In this document: piece by piece, positions 58,383 to 64,000 of the stretch
How positions within the stretch are numbered: the first letter of the stretch is position 1
Layout of the letters: each line of letters opens with the position of its first letter
NCBI GenBank assembly: GCA_020633295.1
Contig: JACKDW010000022.1
Coordinates: 86,381 to 150,380, forward strand
Length of the DNA: 64,000 nt
Direction: 5' to 3'
Origin: Myxococcales bacterium
GTDB lineage: Bacteria; Myxococcota_A; Polyangia; Nannocystales; Nannocystaceae
Position numbers and translations under genes: made by a program
The notes under the pieces: model-generated
What the model saw: only the letters and a program-made list of their open reading frames with translations
Database searches by the model: none
Told to the model about the DNA's origin: nothing

Positions 58383-60086
58383 ATGCGGGCCCATCGTCCC
58401 ACGAAGCGCGGCCGACGACCTGAACGCCTCGCGCGCGTTCGCGGCCGCGCTTTGGCGCTCTCCCTCGTGAGCCTCGCCGCAGGTTGGCTCGTCTCGCCGC
58501 CCGCGCTCGCCGAGCAGCGCGCGCCCGAGGACGCCGGCGAGGTCGCGGCGATTCGCCGCTTCGCGCTGGTGGTCGGCTCGAGCGACGGCGGGCGAGGGCG
58601 CGCGCGCCTGCGCTACGCGGGCAGCGACGCGCGCGCGCTCAACGGCGTGCTCGCGGACATCGGCGGGGTCTCGCGCGACGACAGCGTGATCCTCGACGAG
58701 CCCGAGGCGGAGCAGCTCGATGTCGCGTTCTCGCGGATCGCTCGCCAGATCTCGAGCTCGCGTCGCGACGGCGAGCACGTCGAGTTCGTGTTCTATTACT
58801 CCGGCCACTCGGACGAGAAGGGCCTGCTGGTCGGCGGCGCGCTCGTCGAGTATCGCCGGCTCCGCCAGCTGCTCGACGCGGTGCCGGCCGACGTCCGCGT
58901 CGCCATCCTCGACTCCTGCGCCTCGGGCTCGTTCACGCGCAGCAAGGGCGGGAAGCGGCGCGCGCCCTTCCTCGTCGGCCGCGGCTCCACCGTCAAGGGG
59001 CACGCCTACCTGACCTCGAGCTCGGCGGACGAGGTCGCGCAGGAGTCCGACCGGGTCGGCGGCTCGTTCTTCACGCACTACCTCGTCACCGGGCTGCGCG
59101 GCGCGGCCGATCGCAACCACGATCGCCTCGTCACGCTCAGCGAGGCCTACCAGTTCGCCTACGACGAGACGCTCGCGCGCACCGAGGGCACCCAGGGCGG
59201 GGCCCAGCACGCCGCCTACGAGATCCAGCTCGCCGGCACCGGCGACCTCGTGATGACGGACCTGCGCCAGACCAGCGCGCGGCTCGAGATCGCGGCGGAC
59301 ATCGGCGGGCACGTGTACCTCCGGGACAGCCGCGGCGCGCTCACGGCCGAGCTGCACAAGCCGCTCGGCAAGGGCGAGGTCGTGTTGGCTCTTGAGCCAG
59401 GTGTGTACCGGCTCATCGTCGAGAACGGCGCGCGCCGCTGGGCGACGTCGGTGAAGGTGGGCGCCGGCGACGCGGTCGAGCTCACGCGCGCGCAGCTCGA
59501 GGCGTTCTCGCCCGAGCCCACGGTCGCGCGCGGCGGCTCGGTGTTCTTCGGCGCGCCGCCTGGCGATCCGGCGACGAGCGCGGGCGCGTCGGTCGTGCCG
59601 TCCGCCGCCGGGCAGGTCGGCGCCGAGCCGGGCGCGCCGACGCCGAGCGAGCCCCCTGGCGCGACCACGAGCCCGTCATCCACGACCTCGCCCGGGACCT
59701 CGCCCGGGACCTCGCCCGGGACCTCGCCCGGGACCTCGCCCGGGACCTCGCCCGGGACGTCGCCCGCGACCTCGCCCGGAGCTCCGCCGGCGCCCGAGGT
59801 GGGCGCGGGGACACACGGCGCGGTACAGGGAGCCGACAGGGCCGCGCCGGCGAGCGCGTCCGTCGGCGAGGTGTCGATCGTCGAGGGGCCGGGCGGCGAG
59901 GTGCTGGCCGTCGAGGCGCCGGTCCCCACGTACACCGCAGTCGACGTTTCTACGCCGCCCCGGCCTACGCGACGCCGCCCGCCGGGGCGCCGCCGGGCGA
60001 TCCTCAGGGCGCCGGCGCGCCCGCGCCCGCGCCCGCCCAGATCGAGCCCCCGGTGGCGGCGCCCGAAGGACCGAGCGCGCCCCTGA
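58383..60086 (+). CDS. Exported caspase-like peptidase (C14), readable part
   Basis: A 567-residue frame. The signal peptide is ALALSLVSLAAGWLVSPPAL. The caspase fold has RRFALVVGSSDGGRGRARLR (58-77), then LRYAGSDARALNGVLADIGG, catalytic His 142 in YYSGHSDEKGLLVGG and catalytic Cys 179 in LDSCASGSF, followed by HAYLTSSSADEVAQES. After residue 390 come a Pro/Ser/Thr-rich linker and PGTS repeats. The last 50 residues (RPTRRRPPGRRRAIL) are out of frame: near 59949 a one- or two-base change leads into YAAPAYATPPAGAPPG and the barrel-like protein at 60053, so the true product is probably one protein. It is third in the sigma cassette. Confidence 0.8.
   Translation: MRAHRPTKRGRRPERLARVRGRALALSLVSLAAGWLVSPPALAEQRAPEDAGEVAAIRRFALVVGSSDGGRGRARLRYAGSDARALNGVLADIGGVSRDDSVILDEPEAEQLDVAFSRIARQISSSRRDGEHVEFVFYYSGHSDEKGLLVGGALVEYRRLRQLLDAVPADVRVAILDSCASGSFTRSKGGKRRAPFLVGRGSTVKGHAYLTSSSADEVAQESDRVGGSFFTHYLVTGLRGAADRNHDRLVTLSEAYQFAYDETLARTEGTQGGAQHAAYEIQLAGTGDLVMTDLRQTSARLEIAADIGGHVYLRDSRGALTAELHKPLGKGEVVLALEPGVYRLIVENGARRWATSVKVGAGDAVELTRAQLEAFSPEPTVARGGSVFFGAPPGDPATSAGASVVPSAAGQVGAEPGAPTPSEPPGATTSPSSTTSPGTSPGTSPGTSPGTSPGTSPGTSPATSPGAPPAPEVGAGTHGAVQGADRAAPASASVGEVSIVEGPGGEVLAVEAPVPTYTAVDVSTPPRPTRRRPPGRRRAILRAPARPRPRPPRSSPRWRRPKDRARP
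59684..59776 (+). repeat. Coding 12-mer repeat for SPGT
   Basis: About seven copies of ACCTCGCCCGGG encode SPGT units in the linker of the caspase-like protein. Confidence 0.85.
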
Positions 60087-61111
60087 ACGAGGACGAGGCG
60101 CTGATCCCCTTCAACATCGGCGTCGCGCCGGGCGCGTCGATCAACGCGAAGGCGCGCGGGAAGAAGATCACCAACTACGCGTCGATCTCCTTCGGCTTCA
60201 ACCAGGTCTACCGGATCCAGGGCATCGACCTGTCGCTCGGCGCGACCGTCATCGACGCGGAGCTGTCGGGCCTGCAGGCGTCGCTGGGCTTCAACAAGGT
60301 CACCGGGATGGCGCGCGGGCTGCAGAGCACGATCGGCGCCAACCTCGTCGAGGGGCGGATGATCGGCGTCCAGGGGGCGGTCGGCGGGAACGTCGTGAAC
60401 GGGGTCAGCCGCGGGATCCAGGCGGCGGTCGGCTTCAACGGGGCGACCGAGCTCGCCTTCGGCATGCAGGCCGGCGTCGTCAACTACGCCAACCACCTCC
60501 ACGGCGCGCAGTTCGGCGTGATCAACCACGGCCGCCGGCTCAACGGCGCGTCCTTCGGCGTGATCAACGTGGTCTCGCGCGAGGTCAAGGGCGCGCAGTT
60601 CGGGCTGATCAACTACGCGGAGGAGGCGGACGCCTCGGTCGCGCTGCTGCCGATCACGCGGCGGGGGGGCGTGCACGCGAGCATCTGGACGAGCGACCTC
60701 GCGCTGCTCAACGTCGCGGTGCAGCTGCACGCGCGCAAGACCTACTCGTTCTTCACCGCGGGGGTGCACCCGCTCGCGCGCAACGATCAGGCGCAGGCGT
60801 GGATGTACGGGCTCGGCTTCGGCGGGCGCATCCCGATCTCCGAGCGCTTCTTCCTCGACATCGACAACGTCGTCTACGGCGTGCACGCCGGCTTCTCCTC
60901 GGTCCGCGCGCCGACGCTGCTCGACAGCCTGCGCCTGCGGGTGGTCTGGAAGCCGCACCGCTACTTCGGGCTGTACGGGGGGCCGACGCTGAACGCGGCG
61001 CTCGACGTCTTCGGCCGCGGCGAGCAGGTGCGGCCGGGCTACGCGTTCAGCTCCTACAACGACGACTGGGTCACGGTCTGGCCCGGCTTCGTGTTCGGCG
61101 TCGAGCTGTGA
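60053..61111 (+). CDS. LA_2272-like surface-repeat/barrel domain, probable C-terminal half of the caspase protein
   Basis: A 352-residue frame beginning at GTG 60053; the reading continues upstream in the same frame to about 59950, so GTG may not be the true start. Repeats of about 18-20 residues contain Gly-hydrophobic units: GLQASLGFNKVTGMARGLQS, GVQGAVGGNVVNGVSRGIQA, GMQAGVVNYANHLHGAQFGV and FGVINVVSREVKGAQFGLIN. The rest is beta-rich (SFFTAGVHPLARNDQAQAWM, YGLGFGGRIPISERFFLDID), ending in FVFGVEL, an outer-membrane-like C-terminus. A surface-exposed or outer-membrane location fits. The resemblance to LA_2272-type surface repeats is from memory. Confidence 0.65.
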   Translation: MAAPEGPSAPLNEDEALIPFNIGVAPGASINAKARGKKITNYASISFGFNQVYRIQGIDLSLGATVIDAELSGLQASLGFNKVTGMARGLQSTIGANLVEGRMIGVQGAVGGNVVNGVSRGIQAAVGFNGATELAFGMQAGVVNYANHLHGAQFGVINHGRRLNGASFGVINVVSREVKGAQFGLINYAEEADASVALLPITRRGGVHASIWTSDLALLNVAVQLHARKTYSFFTAGVHPLARNDQAQAWMYGLGFGGRIPISERFFLDIDNVVYGVHAGFSSVRAPTLLDSLRLRVVWKPHRYFGLYGGPTLNAALDVFGRGEQVRPGYAFSSYNDDWVTVWPGFVFGVEL

Positions 61112-61130
61112 GCCCCGCTGTGCGCGGGGC
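61112..61130. terminator. Hairpin after the surface-repeat gene
   Basis: GCCCCGC (61112-61118) and GCGGGGC (61124-61130) with loop TGTGC form a 7-bp stem directly after the stop (61109-61111). The convergent gene ends 30 bp away. Confidence 0.6.
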
Positions 61131-61159
61131 GGGCCGTCGATGTCGAATCAGACATGTCC

Positions 61160-62098
61160 TCAGGGCGTAGCGCTGGGCGGCGCGCGCAGGCCGAGGACCT
61201 CGAGCCGGCGGGCGAGCGCCGCGAGGTCGCCGGGGAAGCGCAGCTGCTCGCGCGCCAGCGCGTCGAAGCGCTCGGGATCGACGAGCTGCGGGTAGAAGGC
61301 GACGAGCACCTCGACGCGGCGCTGGGGGAACAGCGTCTCGCTCAGCGCCGCCGCTTGCCCCGTGTCGAAGGTGTGCTGCGGGATCGCCTCGAGCAGCAGG
61401 CGCTGCTTGTCTCGCTGCATGCGCTGCTCGGCGAGCGCCTGCAGGAGGCGCTGCAGCATCTCCGGGGTCATGCGCGAGCCGACCGGCGCCGGGCGGGGCG
61501 CGTCGTCGGGCCGCGCGTCGTCGGGCCGCGCGCCGTCGGGCCGCGCGTCGTCGGGCTGCGCGTCGCCAGGTGTCGCGTCGCTGGGCTTCGCGATCGTCGG
61601 CGCGCCGGCGAACGGGGCCGTCGTACGCGGGGCCGCGCCGCCGCTGCTCCAGCTCCACGAGAACTCGCGCTGGAAGCCGCCGGCGTTGGGGTCGCTCGTC
61701 GCCAGCGCGCCGAGCAGCGCCGCGATCGGGTCGCCTGACGTCGCCGTGGGCCCGGCGAGCGCCTGCGCCTCCTGCTGCGCTTCTTTCTGCTCCTGCGCGA
61801 GCTCGTGCGCGCGCTGCAGATCCACGGCCTCGCGCATCGTGATGCCGACGGGGTCTACGTCCTCGCGTCGCATCCGCGCGCGGAAGCGGTTGACGAGCAG
61901 CTTCTCCTCGGCCTCGAGGCCCGAGACCGCGCGCGCGTAGACCTCGGGCGCGGCGTTGACCGGCGCCTCATAGGGGTCTCCGGCGCCGCAGCCGACGAGC
62001 GCGAGCGCGAGCGCGAGCGCCCGCGCGCCAGGCGTCGCGCCGCGCTCACGCGGCGGGGTCGGAGGTCTCGTCCAGGTGACTCGGGGGCGGCCGCGCAC
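61160..62098 (-). CDS. Lipoprotein with DUF4476-like C-terminal domain
   Basis: A 312-residue protein from GTG 62098, the only in-frame start seen. Leader ARALALALALVGCG with a lipobox. The middle has charged helices (RAHELAQEQKEAQQEAQALA) and an Asp-rich repeat RPDDA (about 61500-61560, 15-base units). The C-terminus (about residues 225-300) reads MTPEMLQRLLQALAEQRMQR, then DKQRLLLEAIPQHTFDTGQA and LFPQRRVEVLVAFYPQLVDP, which is the DUF4476 pattern. Function is unknown. It is divergent from the gene at 62194. Confidence 0.75.
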   Translation of the reverse strand: MRGRPRVTWTRPPTPPRERGATPGARALALALALVGCGAGDPYEAPVNAAPEVYARAVSGLEAEEKLLVNRFRARMRREDVDPVGITMREAVDLQRAHELAQEQKEAQQEAQALAGPTATSGDPIAALLGALATSDPNAGGFQREFSWSWSSGGAAPRTTAPFAGAPTIAKPSDATPGDAQPDDARPDGARPDDARPDDAPRPAPVGSRMTPEMLQRLLQALAEQRMQRDKQRLLLEAIPQHTFDTGQAAALSETLFPQRRVEVLVAFYPQLVDPERFDALAREQLRFPGDLAALARRLEVLGLRAPPSATP

Positions 62099-62193
62099 GT
62101 CCGCTAGACGATCGCGCGCGGCGACTGATTCGGCAAGCGCCGCGCGAGTTGACGCGCGAACGCGGCGCTTGTAGGACCGGGTGCAAGGGCTCC

Positions 62194-63288
62194 GTGGGAC
62201 ACCGGATCACGTACGCGATTCGTGAGCGCGGCGAGGTGACGCTGTACAGCTCGCGCTGGGGCGCGCTCACCTCGCCGCAGGACGTGTTCTGGGGCCCGGA
62301 CGAGACCCGCGCGTTCATCGAGGGCAACGCGCCGGCCGACAGCTGGTACGACGACTGCTGGGGTGAGGGCGGCGTGGCGCTCGACCTCGACACCAAGACC
62401 GTCGCGTTCTACGGCGTCTACACCTACGGTCCGGCGCTGCGCGAGCTCTACGTCGCGTTGATGCGCGAGCTCTGGGGCCCCGCGTGGTCCATACGCTGGG
62501 TCGACGACATGCCCGAGATCGCGGCGCAGGTCGGCGTCGATCCGGACCTCGTGCGCTCGCCGCCGTTCGTCGGCGACCTCGAGCGGCTCGGCGCCGCGCT
62601 CGATCGAGGCCTCGCGCGCGGGCTCATCACCGTGCTCGCGGGCGGCGCGGCGCGGGAGCTCGTGGTCGACATCGACGTGGTGGAGCTCCTGATGAACGGC
62701 CCGCGGCTGCTCGAGCATCTCGAGCGCGGCATGCCCTGGGACGTCTTCCTCGCGCGCGACCCCGCGGCGCTGGGGGACGATCGACGACCGCTGCGCGCGC
62801 GGCTGCGGCGGTGCCTCGCGCTCGACCCCGCGGCGCGGCGCGTCGTCGTCCACTGCGCCGACGCGCGCCACGACCTCGGCTTTCTGGGCCGCGTGCTCGC
62901 CCCGCGCTGGCCAGGGTGGCGCGTCGAGCTGCGCCCTGGCGACGCGGCTGAGCACTTCGCGGCGCTCGGCCGCGCGCTCCCGGCCGCGCTCGCGCCGGGC
63001 GCGGACGACGTCGTCGAGCGCGACGATCGCGACGAGGACGAGCCCGCCGACTTTCACGGCCGCGTCGAGGCCATCGCCGAGCTCCTGTTCGGGAGCGAGC
63101 AGACCAAGGACGAGACCGCGGCCTTCGCCGCGCGCGTCGGCCAGGACGTGCGCGCGGACGCGGGCGACGGGCCGGTGCGCTTCGCCCCCGACTTCTTCGA
63201 CCGCATCCCGTCGGCGGGGCCCGACGCGGGCGCGGGCGCGCTGTTTCGTCGCGCGGTCGCGGCCGTCGCGGCGCGCGGCTCGTCGTGA
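62194..63288 (+). CDS. Hypothetical protein, unknown function
   Basis: A 364-residue protein starting at GTG 62194 (AAGGG six bases upstream). Residues 1-110 (GHRITYAIRERGEVTLYSSR, WGALTSPQDVFWGPDETRAF and SWYDDCWGEGGVALDLDTKT) have a folded, mixed alpha/beta look but no motif I can name. The C-terminal third has RVELRPGDAAEHFAALGRAL and a charged strip DDVVERDDRDEDEPAD. No signal peptide or membrane helix. It is convergent with the right-edge gene. Confidence 0.7.
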   Translation: MGHRITYAIRERGEVTLYSSRWGALTSPQDVFWGPDETRAFIEGNAPADSWYDDCWGEGGVALDLDTKTVAFYGVYTYGPALRELYVALMRELWGPAWSIRWVDDMPEIAAQVGVDPDLVRSPPFVGDLERLGAALDRGLARGLITVLAGGAARELVVDIDVVELLMNGPRLLEHLERGMPWDVFLARDPAALGDDRRPLRARLRRCLALDPAARRVVVHCADARHDLGFLGRVLAPRWPGWRVELRPGDAAEHFAALGRALPAALAPGADDVVERDDRDEDEPADFHGRVEAIAELLFGSEQTKDETAAFAARVGQDVRADAGDGPVRFAPDFFDRIPSAGPDAGAGALFRRAVAAVAARGSS

Positions 63289-63336
63289 CGCCGCGCCGCC
63301 GCGCCGCGTCGCGTCGGTTTTAATGTGTCTTAAGAG

Positions 63337-64000
63337 TCATGCTGCACGCAGGCGCGCGCGCAGGCTGTCGAGCTCGGCCGCGAGGATCCGGTCGCTCTGC
63401 GGCAGGTGCCGCGGGATCGCCGACCAGTAGCCGCGCGCGCGCAGCTTGCCGAGCGCGCGCCGCTTCCACGCGAGGTCGCGCTCGCTCTCGAGGACGCCCA
63501 TCAGCCGCGGCACCTCGATGCCTGCGAGGATGCGCTGATAGCTGCGGCGCAGGTCGCGAGGCGTGCGCCCCAGGGACTCGACGCGGCGTTCGGGCGGCGG
63601 CAGGCTGCGCAGCAGCCGTGACCAGTCGCGGTACTCGTCGGGGATGTAGGGGTAGCCGCGGGCGTGGAGGTAGGCGAGCTCGTGGATCCCCCAGATCGGC
63701 GCGAGGAAGCCCATGCTCAGCCCGTAGAGCAGCGGGAGCATGCGCGACTCGAACTGCCCGTGCTGCGCGCGGAGGCGCGTGACGAGCCGGCGCAGCCCGT
63801 CGCGCGAGCGCCCCGGCTGCGGGCGCGCGGCGACGAGCTCGCGCGCGACGTCGAGCCCGAACTGGACCTCGAGCGCCTCCGGCTCTGGCCACGAGAGATC
63901 CCAGGTCGGGCCGGCCTCGGCCGCGTCGGCGAGCGTGAGCCACACGCGCTGCGGCACGCCGGGATCGGTGTCGGAGTCGACGTTGACGTCGCGGTCGAGG
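63337..64000 (-). CDS. Unknown protein, 5' end beyond the window
   Basis: The minus-strand frame is open to base 64000, and GTG 63957 is only one possible start; upstream it reads LDRDVNVDSDTDPGVPQRVW, suggesting that the gene continues. The visible part includes LTLADAAEAGPTWDLSWPEP, GFLAPIWGIHELAYLHARGY and ERDLAWKRRALGKLRARGYW. It is partly helical and has no known motif. The stop is 49 bp from the convergent gene end. Confidence 0.55.
   Translation of the reverse strand, partial: LDRDVNVDSDTDPGVPQRVWLTLADAAEAGPTWDLSWPEPEALEVQFGLDVARELVAARPQPGRSRDGLRRLVTRLRAQHGQFESRMLPLLYGLSMGFLAPIWGIHELAYLHARGYPYIPDEYRDWSRLLRSLPPPERRVESLGRTPRDLRRSYQRILAGIEVPRLMGVLESERDLAWKRRALGKLRARGYWSAIPRHLPQSDRILAAELDSLRARLRAA

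Overview
The window is very GC-rich and dense with genes. It looks like a chromosomal segment from a myxobacterium, most likely a Nannocystis-type member of the Nannocystineae. The evidence is lineage flavour rather than a marker gene: many exported lipoproteins with Ser/Thr- or Gly-Asp-rich linkers (GDGDGD runs), Ser/Thr protein kinases with TPR parts, a sigma factor that resembles the Myxococcales-specific sigma-70 family, VWA lipoproteins and a caspase-like protein. No rRNA, tRNA, CRISPR array, intact insertion sequence or phage was seen.

Layout. 1-6.5 kb: edge of a possible secondary-metabolite locus, with a partial type II thioesterase, two divergent paralogous small proteins, a stand-alone PEP-synthase-type ATP-grasp protein, a flavin-dependent halogenase-like enzyme and a P-type ATPase. 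6.5-19 kb: an MBL-like protein with a divergent TetR, a frameshifted asparaginase-like lipoprotein, a peroxiredoxin, a PhoX-like lipoprotein, a di-heme c-type protein, a hybrid histidine kinase, a MetX-like acyltransferase and a methyltransferase. 19.2-21.7 kb: an operon (membrane methyltransferase, TetR, EamA transporter with a His-rich tail) behind a perfect 11-bp inverted repeat. 22.6-29.5 kb: a Cys-rich lipoprotein, a sigma factor divergent from a zinc-finger/kinase/TPR protein, and an IgGFc-binding-like lipoprotein. 30-40 kb: VWA lipoproteins, short-chain dehydrogenases, a desaturase-like diiron protein, and a membrane c-type cytochrome coupled to a SIS protein. 40-42 kb: a BlaI/M56 regulatory pair with two operator palindromes. 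42-54 kb: an MMPL exporter, a VWA lipoprotein, a phosphoesterase, a lipase-like lipoprotein, a thioredoxin, a kinase and a TPR protein. 54-61 kb: a DUF4331 protein split over two genes, a duplicated Cys/His lipoprotein, then an ECF sigma factor, anti-sigma-like protein, exported caspase-like protease and barrel/surface-repeat cassette. 61-64 kb: a DUF4476 lipoprotein and two unknown proteins, one running off the right edge.

Several genes are interrupted by apparent one- or two-base shifts, usually in short homopolymers or CG runs (8.93, 14.4-14.6, 25.7-27.5, 29.94 and 59.95 kb). Since the coding sense resumes at once in another frame, assembly indels are at least as likely as real decay, and the split genes are described as such.

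The most system-like units are the sigma/anti-sigma/caspase/surface-repeat cassette at 56.8-61.1 kb, the BlaI-M56 pair with an HHHG metal-binding-like tract and a fused lipobox, and the divergent sigma factor versus zinc-finger kinase at 23.2-27.7 kb.
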